Shown here: in pieces, positions 1 to 12,900 of the stretch
How positions within the stretch are numbered: the first letter of the stretch is position 1
How the letters are laid out: each line of letters begins with the position of its first letter
Source of the DNA: Mnemiopsis leidyi
Taxonomy: Eukaryota; Ctenophora; Tentaculata; Lobata; Bolinopsidae
Direction: 5' to 3'
Assembly (NCBI GenBank): GCA_000226015.1
Contig: JH157226.1
Coordinates: 194,132-221,602 of the forward strand
Length of the DNA stretch: 27,471 nt
Translations under genes and position numbers: made by a program
Notes under the pieces: model-generated
Database searches by the model: none
What the model saw: only the letters and a program-made list of their open reading frames with translations
What the model was told of the DNA's origin: nothing

Positions 1-854
1 TGAAAATATTCTTAAAGAAATATTATGAAACTCTGTAGTTCAGTAATAAAAAGCTTCAATTTTTTAAATTCCTGACGTGTACAATATCTATGTATGGCAC
101 TAATTTCATTGGGGAGGAAATAAAACAAGATAAAACGCTGCATACAGGTATTCGTCATCAATAACGAATATTTTTATTCGGACACGACATAATTTTATTT
201 CAAAGAGTCGTAAAACTTTGAAAGAATACAACAATTGTCTCGCGCAATGCTAGTCCGGGTATTTCATATCGAGGTAAGGATGGCTATCTACATAAACAAC
301 CCTTTGTTCTTGGGATGCGACACGGTATAATTTCAGCCTGTTTAAAGTTTCAGTCTATATTTTTAGGACTTCATCAGATGACGGAGAGAGACTGTTGTCT
401 GCCGCCAGTCTGTGCTTTTTTGCTGATTCCACGCTGCCGCAATCATTTATGATCTTGAAAGTCATGACTCATGCAGCGAATTATTTGAGATTTGACAAAA
501 ACAGGACCTGCTTGAAGTTGAACGATCTGTCTTATGATTGAGCCAATTTTAGCCTTCTGCTCTATTTTGCCAAGTTAATGCAGAAAGCATTTTTCATTGA
601 TTTATTAAAACGCACGAGAATAATTTACCAAGCAAATCATTCTTTCTGCATTTTTCTAGATTTTATTCGTTTGATTTTTCAGGATTGTTTCTTGTTGTCA
701 CCCGATCGCAATCATTTCATCAGTATTGAATAGTTTAGCCCCAATTACGAATAATTAGTAACATAAAGTTTATCGCAAAACCATAGGGGCAAAGTCAATT
801 CAGTTTCTTCAACAGCGAACAGCAATACATGTGAATTCTTAATTGGACATTGAA
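1..854. other. Upstream non-coding flank
   Basis: No convincing coding exon was found on either strand. It contains the 5' flank of the secreted-protein gene that starts at 855. No clear TATA box or repeat family was recognised. If VPS13 continues to the left, this is also part of one of its introns or lies before its next exon. Confidence 0.4.
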
Positions 855-2696
855 ATGGTCGACAATTTAAAAATCAACATCTTCTTTTTGGGGACTGCTT
901 GCCTTTGTCTTGGATTGACAGGTAATAGAAATGTTGTAGAAGAGGGATAATCAATTTTACATATTCTTAAATGGTGACATGGTAAAACATTATGATCTTA
1001 TTGCCCAACCATCTACAATGTCCTTCTCTTATAAAAAAGTAAAAGCTCTTGCTATCTAGCTATTAAACAGTAAATTAACATGAGATCACAATAAGATAAT
1101 GGTGGTGGCAACCGCCTATGAAAAGACACACCACCTGATAATTTTTGACCTCGAAACCGGTGTCAATCGATTTTTCGTCTAAAAGAAAAAGTTTGCCACC
1201 GCTATATAAGAGCACATAAAGTCTTATCAGAAGTAGGACTGCTAACGTCATAAAGTGCATCTCATAAGAAGGAATACGTAATGATAATCGAAATATTTCA
1301 ATCGAAATGACATCGATCATGTACTTTGTAAGGTTGAGGTTGAATTGTCTACATACGATTTTATGATACCAGAGAAGTTGGAAGGACGTTTTGACACAAA
1401 ATTTGGTGGCGAATTTGACAAATACTGACAGATCTGTGTCTTTTTGGCTGGAGGCACACATGGCGTTTTACGACTGGCCGACTGCTTTTTTTAAACCAGT
1501 TCTTTTCCAGAGTGGTTCACCCCACAACATAATCGGGATTACAGTTTTTCACAAGAGGAAACACTGGAACTGAAAACGACTTCCAACCTGTATAATCACA
1601 GGATAGTCGTGAGTTTTAGATTTCCTTTTTATGCCTACTTCCTTAACTTCAAATGCATCGACATCTGGAACAGCACTTGGATCGCCGTCATCAGGGGATG
1701 CATGACGGACTCGTGGTACTCAGCGATTACCATGAACGGAGTCCCTCATGATGAGATAAAAGTTTGGCAAATCACCAGAACTTCAACTAGTCTGGTAGTG
1801 GTCTGTAACGGTGTGATAGTCCTCAACTTCAACTTTCTGACTGACTACAAAGACGGATACAGCAGTTGCTATGAATCATGGACTAGAGAATCCGATTTTA
1901 TATTTCTGAACTTCGCCGATGGCCCCTATGGACAATGGCAAATGCGAATTATCCACCTAAGTAAGCATTGGATAAATGCTTTCATTATAATTCCTTGATC
2001 TTTAACTCGAATTATTTTTGTATCGTTATGAAGGATTCGTGCAAAAAACTTGTATTTGTTTTCATGGCACTGAAAATCTGTAGAAATTTAAACGACCAAA
2101 ACTCCCTTAGCAACCTGCAACACACTGGATACTACTTGGAAGAGAGTAGAGACAAGCCCTGAACTACCAGTGAACCACGGAGATACTATCCAGCTCTCTT
2201 GTCAGACAGGATACAGTCTAGCTGGTAGAGATACAGCTTCTTGTTATTATGGAGGAGCTTGTTGTTCTGGGGGACGTTTCACCTTTCTGTTACGGTAAGT
2301 TCAGTGTGACTATGGCAAATATGCCATATCAATCTCTTCTACTTCTAAACAGCATGTTTTAACTCTTTGAGATGTCAACTTAAACAACCTCTGAGTCTCT
2401 GACCTCTATAAATAGTATAACTAATTAAACATAACTAATTCCCTATTAATATCATATACTTAAGCCTTAAAAGTTGCAGCATCTTTGCAACTTTGTGGGC
2501 AGTAAAACCTGGGTAACTACTCACTACCCCAGTTCTTAACACAGATATCTAGACAAGGAGCTAAGTTTTTTAACGTACAAAAGTGAGGGTGTAATCCCTA
2601 AAATTATACCTTGGTAGCAGGACTTTCTTTTTTAGGTGTAGACGGGGCGACTTCAATGTTTTCGAACAACAGAATTTTTTCATTGATTCTATATAG
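855..2696 (+). CDS. Secreted CCP (sushi) domain protein, 4 exons, complete
   Basis: Proposed exons are 855-921, 1511-1960, 2111-2294 and 2636-2696, giving 762 nt and 253 residues. Phases join without conflict (1, 1, 2). Donors are GTAATA, GTAAGC and GTAAGT; acceptors follow TTCTTTTCCAG, CCCTTAG and TTTCTTTTTTAG. Residues 1-22 form a hydrophobic signal peptide (MVDNLKINIFFLG, then a Leu/Cys-rich core). Residues 23-172 are a beta-rich domain I cannot name, with a pattern including GVPHDEIKVWQI and VVVCNGVIVLNFNF; it resembles uncharacterised modules found with CCP domains in invertebrate proteins. Residues 175-235 are one CCP domain: C175, W182, the stretch PVNHGDTIQLSCQTGY, C217, an extra C223-C224 pair and closing C235. 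The tail contains R237-G238-D239. An AATAAA follows 59 nt after the stop. The protein is probably extracellular, with a role in adhesion or recognition (inference). It lies opposite and probably inside VPS13. Confidence 0.75.
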
Positions 2697-2755
2697 TAAG
2701 CCTGATGACAAAGAATTCTAAAGCACAGTGAATTGTTATCTCCTCGCTTATGGGC

Positions 2756-2761
2756 AATAAA
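2756..2761 (+). terminator. Poly(A) signal AATAAA of the CCP gene
   Basis: A canonical AATAAA lies shortly after the TAG at 2694-2696, and a second AATAAA follows about 22 bp later. Its position fits the 3' end of the four-exon secreted-protein gene. There is no transcript evidence. Confidence 0.55.
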
Positions 2762-2942
2762 TCAAACTGACATGGTCAATAAATCAGACTGACATCTTAG
2801 TGGTCGAAAGAGTGTGTTATTGGAAGCTAAACAAGAAGTATTTCAGGAGACATAATATAACCAGGTACAGTAGTAACTAGCTAGACTGATTCAGGGACTT
2901 TCATGCTGGAATATCTACTAAATCAGCTGAAACAAAGTGTAC

Positions 2943-3947
2943 CTGCATTGAAGGCCTCCTCTAAAGACTCAGATATCTTGGTACAGAGGAACTTGTAGCG
3001 GTCTCGTTTCCTTAGCTTTCTTTCCCAGATAGCACCACTACTGTCCAGCTGGATGTACGAGACTTCCTGGAGAGCGAGAAGGTATTGTTAGTCGGGAGAG
3101 AGGGGGTGAGGGGGAGGGGAGGGGGGGGGCAAAGGCTGGGGGCGTGGGGTGGGAGCTTAGGTCATAGCTTGGTTCGAGATTTGCCGTATGAAGTTACATT
3201 GACAAGTTCTAAATTCATCACAAAATAACAAAATTACCTAACAGAAAATTTGGTCAACTCAAGGCACCTGCTTATTTTGTGCAGGTATTAAACTCAGTAC
3301 TTTAAACTAGTAAAAACTTTTAATAAACACTTTCAGTTGCACACACCTGAGGAATTCCATCAACCAGAGATATTCCAATAGACTGGGGGAAGGACATCTC
3401 GAACAACATGTGACTCTGCTCTATCTTGATAACTTCCTGTCCGACACAGTCCGCTACATCTAGATTGTCTGTGAAGAGGAGCACTCTCTGAAGACCGTCT
3501 AGGAAGCTGACCACCTGTGTTGGAGTGTTTGTTTTAGAATTTATTGTTTTAGTGGTGGTAAAGTGAATGCTAGTTTTACTGAAATTGAATTTATCGTATC
3601 ATACTTACTTAGATTTTAGAAATTGTTGGTATCTATATTCTTTTTTGCGTCTCACTGATCTCATTGAGTATAACCACAAATCCTTCGAGATTCTTTGCAA
3701 TTACTATCCGAATGCTCGACTGGCAACCAGGTACATACCTTTAAGCCGGGTAAAAAGTTTGGCAAACAGATTGCTAGAAAATTCAAATTACTTTGCAGCA
3801 GTGCCAGACACACGGTTTATACAGGCTAATACCGCGATATAGGCAAACCTGTGCTTTTCGTTGACGCTGAGAAATAAGGTCGTGGTACACAAAACCGACA
3901 CAGTTGTCTTTGATGAAGTTCGCGCTTTTCTGGTTCTTTTCGTCACC
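2943..3947 (-). CDS. VPS13: VPS13 exons 24-26: post-VAB region
   Basis: Exons 3947-3849 (33 codons), 3514-3347 (56 codons) and 3066-2943 (41 codons plus 1 nt), joined in phase 0. They read GDEKNQKSANFIKDNC, then VVSFLDGLQRVLLFTDNLD and FPQSIGISLVDGIPQ, then EVSYIQLDSSGAIWERKLRK to SLEEAFNA. This matches the conserved start of the C-terminal region of VPS13 A/C proteins. The last exon ends with donor GTACAC in phase 1, so at least one more exon must follow. None was found between 1 and 2942. The intron 3067-3346 contains a G-rich tract. Confidence 0.9.
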
Positions 3948-6900
3948 CTGACAACATTTATTGAATAAGAGATTTGCAGTAGTATTAGCTTCAGAGCTCT
4001 AGTTTTATATTCCCACAACTGACATCATGAGGAGATGTCAAGCTGCAGAAAATATAAAAACCAACATATATGCTGGTATATATACTATCATGACATGAAT
4101 GACCAAATTTGGGGGATTATCAGATAGGAATACATGTGAGTTTTCAACCACTATTTACCGACCTGCACACACCAGTAGAGTTCCCTCTTCTTATCCGGGA
4201 AGTCCCAAGTGTACAGAATACTCTTGTTAGGAGGCACCGTAACAAAGGACATGGCGCTGTGCTGCTTGAAACATATGCTCGACTCTGACAACAAGTTCTC
4301 AATCCTTACAGGGGCAGCTCCGAGATAATATGCTCCTATCCGTATCTCTGTTGAAGCCGTCCTCACATCAACAAAAACTACGATAGAGATGAAGGAACAA
4401 GCGTCGTCGGTGGAAGCGTCCGCTCGGATAACAGTTTGCTGGGTGGTGCCGAGTGGTACTGCCATGGTGGGTTTACCCTTCCTGATCTTGATGACTAGGG
4501 AGTGGTCGTCTTTACAGCCAGGCCAGAACGGGGTGACCTTGTTACACTTACACTCAGTCAGCTCCGATGTCAGCGCACCCCGGACCGATATAGGGAAGTT
4601 TAGTTCGTTTATGACCTGGAACCGAGGGTAAAAGGTGACAATGTTGGTCAGCTGGATGTTGGAGAGAGCGATAGTGACCCCTACCTCGTAGTAACAATCG
4701 TTCTCCTCGTCAAACGACTTTATACTCCCACTACTTCCTACCGTGTCTATGTTGAAGTACTCACTCCAACATGCCCTCTCTACTTTCACTCTCAACTTCT
4801 GCTTGGATTTGTCCGTGTGAAGGAAGGAGAACATCATGGGCTGTTGAATAGAGGGAGGATCTAGGATCTCCGAGCAGTCGTTGATACCTTGGTACCTCAA
4901 CTGTCTACCAGTACAGTTAACCATCCAATATGAGCTGTATACGGTGAGGGTTAGACCGTCAGATATCTTGGCTAGGACTCCCAGAGTTACCCGATTTGTC
5001 AGGTTGTTCACACTTGCTGTCATGGTAACAAACTGTTGGGAGTGGTTCTCGAACTTCTTCAGGTCTATCACAAACTCGCCTGAGAGGTTATTCGATCAAT
5101 CCATTCAATATCATTTACTTTAAATAATTCTAAGGTAATACTTAATCAATGACGTTTACTGTGTTATCGAAAAAATTAACTTTAAGAAACATGTCAACCC
5201 ACCATAGCTTTCATAAGTTAAAGACAAGCCAAATGGTCCAACTCAACTAAGCAAGGACTAACCGGCCCAGTCGAAGCCCATGTCGTGGTAGTTGATAATC
5301 CGGAGGATGATACAAGGATCACTAGAGGGGTCCAGCAGGTCGAAGTGTTCGCGGTGTCCCGCAGGGATGTCTTTAGATACCCCCACAGTCCCCGCACCCT
5401 GGATCCTGTTATTGCGAGGATTATCAAACATTGTTGTATTTCTAAGTTTGTGTTGCATTGTTGTGTGGCGGTCTAAAGTTTAACCTCAGACCAGCGTACT
5501 AATATGCATGTATGTTCAACTGTAACACAGTCCAAATTTGAAGTCCGACTCAACAGCTGTCAAGAAACGAGTAACAGTAGAAGTAAGTAACTAGAAACTA
5601 AGTTAGTAACTACTAAATATCACAAACCTGAGAGTGACAGGGAGCTTGTTACAAATGATGACTGGAGGGTTGATGTAGATAGTGTGGTAGAGAGCGTTCT
5701 GTAGATTAAGTCTTGTAGGATTCCTGGGGTGTGTCTAGTATCTACATTGATTTTTCACAGAGATTCCACGTAAATAATCAGCACAGCTTTAACAATATTT
5801 AATGTACGATAACAGACGTCATTTCTCTCGCCTGTTGAGTGCCGGGAGTTTGTGCAGTATCTAATGTAACCAACCTGACGTTTAGAGGCTGCATGGAGAA
5901 GGACCCATGTTTTGGGTCTAGCTCGGTGCCCCTGGAAGCTGGGTAGCTGGCTACAAACTGGTGTTTGTCGACCTTCAGTTTGTTGGCAGAGAGGGGAGGA
6001 AAGGAGGGGGAGTGTCCGTCTATGTCCGGGGAAATGTGGAAGTGATGAGAGTCTCCTGTACCTGGTCAGGATTGAGCGATAGAATTGTTAACAAGTTTGA
6101 CTTTTTGAAATGATTAATAGTTGAATAATTCGAATAAATTTTGATATACAAAGCTCATCAGAATTTATTGATTAAGGGTATGTATTAATTGTTTGCAAAT
6201 TTAGTAGCTAACAACAGAAAAAAAAAGGTACTAACCACATATCTGTGCGTCAAGGGGGACGGAATACTTAGCACCAGGTCCTATAGTGCAAACCTAGGAG
6301 AAACTATTATCACAACCTGAACAATTTACATGGGAAACTTTATGTAGGAAAACCTGAAACTAAAATGATACACATAAAACTAAAACTGACTTTAATGATA
6401 ATTAAAAACCCCACAACAACTGATAGATGCAGTACTAATAGCAAAGACCTGGGTTATATGATGAACTTCAGATCAAGAAGTATAAGAGCAATAGCGGCAA
6501 TGCTGCGGAATGACACAGTGAAACTTATTGGTGAAGTGAGGGTAAATGGTAGGAGTGAAGGGAAGAATTCGGGATCAACATTTTAAATTAACTCTGATTA
6601 ACATGCAGTCGGAAAAAGACAACGAAAATAGAACAAAGAGTTGCTTCAGATTAAAGCCTTAATGCTATGATCGAAAGCAGAGATTATTTAAATTCTCAGG
6701 AAGATACTTTCTACTTTGCTGAACATCTACATAAGAGGGCGTGAAAAGTGCACTTACAAAGCACCCGCAGGAAAACAATATGATATCTGAGACTTTTGGT
6801 ACAACACGAAATGGACTTTTCTTGGAGTAGCAAAGGTGAGTGAGGAAATAAGATAGTAAATCATGCAGCACGCAGAAGGAAAAACGTTAAAAAGGAAAGG

Positions 6901-9900
6901 GTTGAATTAAACCATGGAACATGCACAAAGCTTTAGCAGAGAGCGAAAACTAGCAGGAGCAGGTTAAAACAGAGAATAACGGAAAAATAAACCTGAACAC
7001 AGCGGCACATGCACGATACCTACTTGGAAGTGCTTAATGGTAACAGAGACCTAGAGAGAACCTATAAGTTCAAGTAGAAGATCAAACTGTTTGAGATGTT
7101 ATCGTCATTCGCATTCACATTCACATTTCACGTGGTACGAATTAAAAAATCAATCAAATCACAATAAAATATATTGCTTACATTTGCCACGAGTGACAAA
7201 ACAGCACGACGTGACACGATTACAGAGCACGTGAGACGACTACAAAGCACGTGACACGACTTCACAGCACGTGACACGACTACAGAGCACGTGAGACGAC
7301 TACAAAGCACGTGACACGACTACACAGCACGTGACACGACTACAGAGCACATGACACGACTACAAAGCATGTGACAAAAGATGATAAAGTTGGTGACTAA
7401 ACTTGTAGCTGACGTTGTCAAACTCACCAGTTCTCGATTTGTCGTATCGTCAGGTGCAGAGTACCACAACCTTTGGGAGAAAGATTGTAATTTGGGAATA
7501 AGAATATAATATCAGATTATAATATCCGATTTTTTTTGTTTAATTGCAGTTTTGAAAACGTTATAGGTCTGCATCTTAACGCCCCTAAAAGTTAGGGCTG
7601 GAACTCTCTATAAGTTACACGATCATAATCACCCTCATTACCTGACAGGGACACGCTGTAGATTATGAAAGTTGAGGGGAGATCGGATAGTGACAGTTTT
7701 ACTGCTCCTCACAACCGTCACTTCAACCAACACGTTTCGCTGAGGGGTCGGTCGTTAATCAGCTAATTTATTAAGCAAATCTGCCAGCTGATAGCTTTAT
7801 AGACGTCGGTTGGTTTTAGGTGGAGCCAGAGGTTTCTTTGTCACACGTTATAATAAATTGTATCTGGCTTCTTTCTGAAGTCATAAGATGAAAGAAAATG
7901 CGTAGTTTCTGGCTCCTCCCTAAGGAAGCTAGATTCTATCGGCTATCTAGATAGTCGGGTGATTGGTTCATACCACTGGGTTAATCAGTGAGTGATGTAA
8001 ACTTAAAGAGAGATCGTGCTCAACATCATACAAGTTAACAGATTGAGAAGCCGGAACTTATTTTAGGAACTAAATGCTAAACACATGCAAATATTTAGAG
8101 TTTAGCTTCTATTTTAGTCAGCAGTTAATCCCTAAACATCACAGTCTCAATTAAATGGGAGAATGGGGATAACTATAGCAGCAGAATAACGATCTAACTA
8201 GAGACGATCTACTATAGTCTATAGAAGAAACTCAAGAAAGAAGGAATCATGCCAATCAACTGTCACCTAAAAAGAAAAAGCAATCTAAAGTAATCCCGAT
8301 AACTTTTGATAAGAGCAGATAGCGATCATGCGCTATGTTGGCAAATTGTCATGCCAGGTGACAAGGTTGGCAAACTGCCAAATAAACAGCGAACATGCGG
8401 GATTGCGGGACAGCTCTTGTTATATCTTTACCACAAAGCTGGTAGTTTCCAAACTGGCTAACTGGAACTTTAACCTGTCCATGTAGGTTATTTCTCGTTT
8501 TAGGTTGTGTCGTTCCACCTTGACAGGAAGTGTCAGAGTCAAGGAGAAAATGTTGCACACGGTTCAATCTATTAGCGAGTTGGCATTTTAAAAATTATTT
8601 CTCTTGGTATGACTACAGACTAGTCTCGTGTTGAGATCACAATATATTCAGACCTCTTGGCAAACAGCCAGAGGATAGCGCTCTGTCTGCTAAGATACAG
8701 ACATAATGCGATGGGGTGAATTTTTAATGATGAATGACATTTTCTCCAAAGGATGTAGGGCCCAGCCTTCGCTATAAAAGGTTTGATTGGTTTATATTCC
8801 GAACTTAAACCCATCTACCATCAGCTAATTCTATATTTCAGGAGAGAAGATTTAAAAAGATCGCAGTTGTAATCAAAATAACTTGAAGAAGAACCCTTAT
8901 GTTAATGAAATGCTGACTATACACCAATGCTGACTATACACCAATGCTGACTATACACCAAGTGACTACAGTATGTTTGGCTGTATCCTTAGGCAGATAT
9001 GCACAATGCACATGGCGCAGAATTTCTAGGCAAAGAATCATGTACAGATAGGCACACATATCACGGTTCACATTCACTGTACAAACAGGACATATTTTAA
9101 TGTCCAACATAAGAAACAGAAGCACATGAGACAGACGGAAAAACGTTGATAATGATGACATACCTAGATATCTTCTCTAAGCATTGACAGTAAGCAGATA
9201 CATAGGCTCACAGTATTGACACGCAAATATAGGCACATTTTTCACTGAGTTATATACACATAGGCACACACACAAAATTAAGCAATGAGCAAACATGCAC
9301 GTTTAAGACGATTTATGAACACGGCTGAGAAACAAACTCTTAACAGCAGACTAGATGTTATACACAGATGTGATACACAGAAGACTTAAGCGTGACACAT
9401 CTACAAAACACTCGAAACACGCAGCGAACAGTAGAACATTAGTCTCAGTAAAACACTAAAACAGTAAAACAGTACTCTCAGTAAAACAGTAGTCTCAGTA
9501 ACACAGTAGAACAGTAAAACAGTAGAACAGTAAAACAGTACTCTCAGTAAAACAGTAGAACAGTAGAACAGTAGCGATCACCCTCCATGACTCACAGTTT
9601 CTCTAGCAAGACTAGAGATATCGGGCAAGGACACTGCCGAGTTGATCAGTTTTGTGTTGAACGAGGTGGACCTTCTCTCCATTTTAGCGACACGACGCTG
9701 ATGTGGTGGTACAGGTACTTCAACATTTACTTGTTAATTAGCTTAATTTTGTAACAAGTCATGTAGTTTAATTTGGATGAAATTTATTTTACGGTTTTGG
9801 TTATAATAGGACTAAGTTCTAGGACTAAGTATTTGAAGATGAGGAAATTTTCACCTCGATATTGTACTTTTAATTCAGGACTTAATTGAAATACTTACCT

Positions 9901-12900
9901 CCATAACCAATCTTTCATCAATGATCGGCCGACTCAACTCAAGTACAGAATTAATATCAAATAATCTTGGACTGATTTAAATGGTGATAACCAAGTGATT
10001 CGATAGAATGAATCAACATCAACCAACAGAAGACCAAATCTCCTGACTTACCTCTCGCCTTGTGGACGCCTTTACAGCGGGGATCAAACCGTAGATGTAT
10101 AGACCGGCCTGGACTATCTGTATGTCCTTTACCTCTTCGTACCCCTGTAGTTTTGAAATATTTCAGGGTTTCAAATCGAAATATTTACACAAATTAGACA
10201 AATTTGGGTAAAATGATTTCTCAATGTTTACTTAAAGGAACTTCAAAGAATGCTAAGTAATAACACCAAATTCAAACAAACCTCAATTTTGACACTTATG
10301 CTGGCAGCATCCGATATCTCCGAATTCTTGGTGTTTTGACTCTTCTCCCGAGCTAGCACGCGCTGTTTCCCGCGATCTTTCCCGCGCTTCATTCCCGCCA
10401 TTTCTAACTTTAGTCCTTGCTTCTCGTCGTGCACCAGTTCGAACTCAGGCGGGGGCTGTAGGGGGCGGAGTGAGGTTGTAATAATTTAGTTATTTTGTAA
10501 GTTATCCACAATAACACACCCTAGTTCACTAGGAAATTACGAGAAAAAACGTGTTCAACGTTCTGCCTTAACAATTATTGGGCGCGTCTGAGCAGAGCAA
10601 ATGTACGTAATTGGGGGGGGGGGGGTGGGAGGGAGGTTGACAGGTTCATTTTACAGCAATCGTAAGCTGTAAACGGAGCTTAATAAGGAAATACTATGAA
10701 ATGATGAGCAGTTGATTTTTAGACTACGTAAGATAATTACGGTGGAGAAATGTTTTGTTTATAGTTAAACTATCGTTTTCACTAGTGTTTATCCATCAAC
10801 ATTGGTTTCCACAACTAAGCCAACATTGGTTTCCTTTTTTCTACTTCTTTGTTATCTTTTATCAATATTGCTTATTGTCTGAGATAGTGAATTCAATTTA
10901 TAGCAATTTTCTGTACAGTACTAACAGAAGCATGTCGCGAACTGGAGAACAAAACCTGAAACAGCTCCAACACTTACAAAAAAGGAATTCGCTGTCTTCG
11001 CAGAAAACCCTTCCGGGATACGATCAAGCAAGATAGCCGCTACTTTCATCTCCGAGAATAATCTTCAGGAGAACGCAGTCAGCATGTTCAGTGTCCGGGC
11101 AGGGACCGGGAACTTTGAAGTCGAATTAGTGAGGGAGCTGGGTCTCAACTTGGAGTATGTTTGTGCGGTGAAACCGAACAGAAATCACATGTTGGAACTG
11201 GAACAGGCTCTTAAGGGGCTGGAGGTAAAGTACGATGTGAACACTTCCTTCTTTGATAAACAATTCTGTTTAAAGGAGGCGGGACAACAGGATACGTTTG
11301 ATATGAGCCTGTACGGGTTTGACGACCTTCACGCGGCAGTCCTACACGCTAGAAACTTTCCCAAACCAGCCGGGAAAATGTTGATATTAATCCAGGGAGA
11401 AGGAGCGAAACCTGCAGTGTTCTCGTATCTTGTGGGGAGGAGCGACCCTCAGATTGAGGGAGGAGGGTGATATACGACATGGTGGAGTGATGTAGTGGAG
11501 GGAGGCATCAGATAAGAAATATGTGTGAGGGTATACTAGCGTGTATTTGTGTATTCAGGGGTGAACACACTATTATATAAAGTGCAGGGTTGTGCGCCAC
11601 CCGCCGTACCGAACAATTAATTTTATCGGCGGCGCAAACGGCGCGAGCCGTGAAACTGAACTTGGAATTCAAAAAATTATTCTTTTAACTTTTATTGAAA
11701 GACTAAAAGGTTAATTGAAGTGAAATTGGCAATTATGAAACGGACTCAACAGGTCATGCCGCCGAACGCCGCTAATTTGGGCCATGCCACTACCACTGGT
11801 TCGATTACGCATTACAAACAATACTGCGTGTGCTTCCTATCATGACAGTTCTAATGGATTAAAGTGAGCCGATTCTGCAACAGAGAGCAGTTCACAATGC
11901 CATAGCAAGAATAATTAGGGGAAATCAGTTAACCACTTGCAGTGCCGAGTCGAGATTGCTCCAATCGAGGACCTGGTTGTCTCCCAGACACAAATAGAAT
12001 TTCACTGGTTGTGTTACACATTAAAGCAATTAGGTTAAACACCCCTCCGCTTCTTTTAGACTTAAGAGGGATTCTGATTTATTTATCTGCCGTCTGCATT
12101 CTATCGCTTTATTGAATTTAAAGTAAATTACTTCTTAATTACTCAAATTGATAACCGCCACTGAAAGTTACATAACCGTGATTTGAACCGTCAACCTCGC
12201 TAGAGAAGCTGTTTATGCCAGCACGTTGTGCCACTGTACCACACTGCTAAACTTTCAGGAAATTGTGTACGTGATGTATGGCTTTGTGTAATGCATTATG
12301 TACTTAGTCGTGTATATTCCTTTGTTATGAAATTGCCTGGACCTAATCTCCGCTATACAAACTAGAACCACATGATGCTACCAAGGCCTGAAAAGAAAAA
12401 AAGACGATTTTTCCGAATTTCTGAGTTGTGCCTACCGAAGAGAGCCGTATTAGTATCTGATATCAATAGTAAATTTGATTAATGTTTCTAAAGTCGCAGG
12501 TCCGTTCGGAATTTGAATTTTGATCTACTTTAAAGACCTCATTACATCTGCGTAATACACATATCACGAGTCGTATGTATACTTCTGTCCTATATACTTC
12601 TGTCTGCTATTTTCCTTTGCTCTTGGTACAAATTTGTATAGTGTGTAAGCTGGGAGAGTAGTTTATGTACACTTTACGCTGCTTGAGCCGGCGAATAGGT
12701 TCTAGCTTACAACAATCTGGCAACCAGCAAGCAGGATATCTTTTATAGGTTTCATTTGGATTTCTAGGATCAAAGTACATCATATATTTCTACATTTTGC
12801 AATTTCTGTACGCTAAAAACTTTGCAGCAAGCTAAAGTATACCTACCCAGCACACAATGCCGAGAAAAGTAACCCACCTTATAATCGACACAGACCCTGG

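Larger units (their letters stand above)
7740..9595. other. VPS13 intron without genes
   Basis: This 1.86-kb stretch separates VPS13 exons 9697-9596 and 7739-7642. No coding exon or named element was recognised. It holds three exact 17-bp repeats at 8911-8961 and a CAGTA-type array at 9441-9574. The middle (9000-9300) has scattered AGGCACAC-like words without a regular period. Confidence 0.6.

Noticed and set aside
1075-1461. 128-codon minus-strand open frame
   Set aside because: No recognisable domain and not similar to the expected VPS13 C-terminus; it overlaps intron 1 of the plus-strand CCP gene.
6665-6871. 68-codon minus-strand frame in the unresolved VPS13 interval
   Set aside because: It ends near a GTAAGT-like site but has no similarity to the expected short VAB linker and a poor acceptor.
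10755-11036. 93-codon plus-strand frame before the methyltransferase fragment
   Set aside because: Different frame from the methyltransferase, mostly hydrophobic AT-rich sequence, no homology seen.
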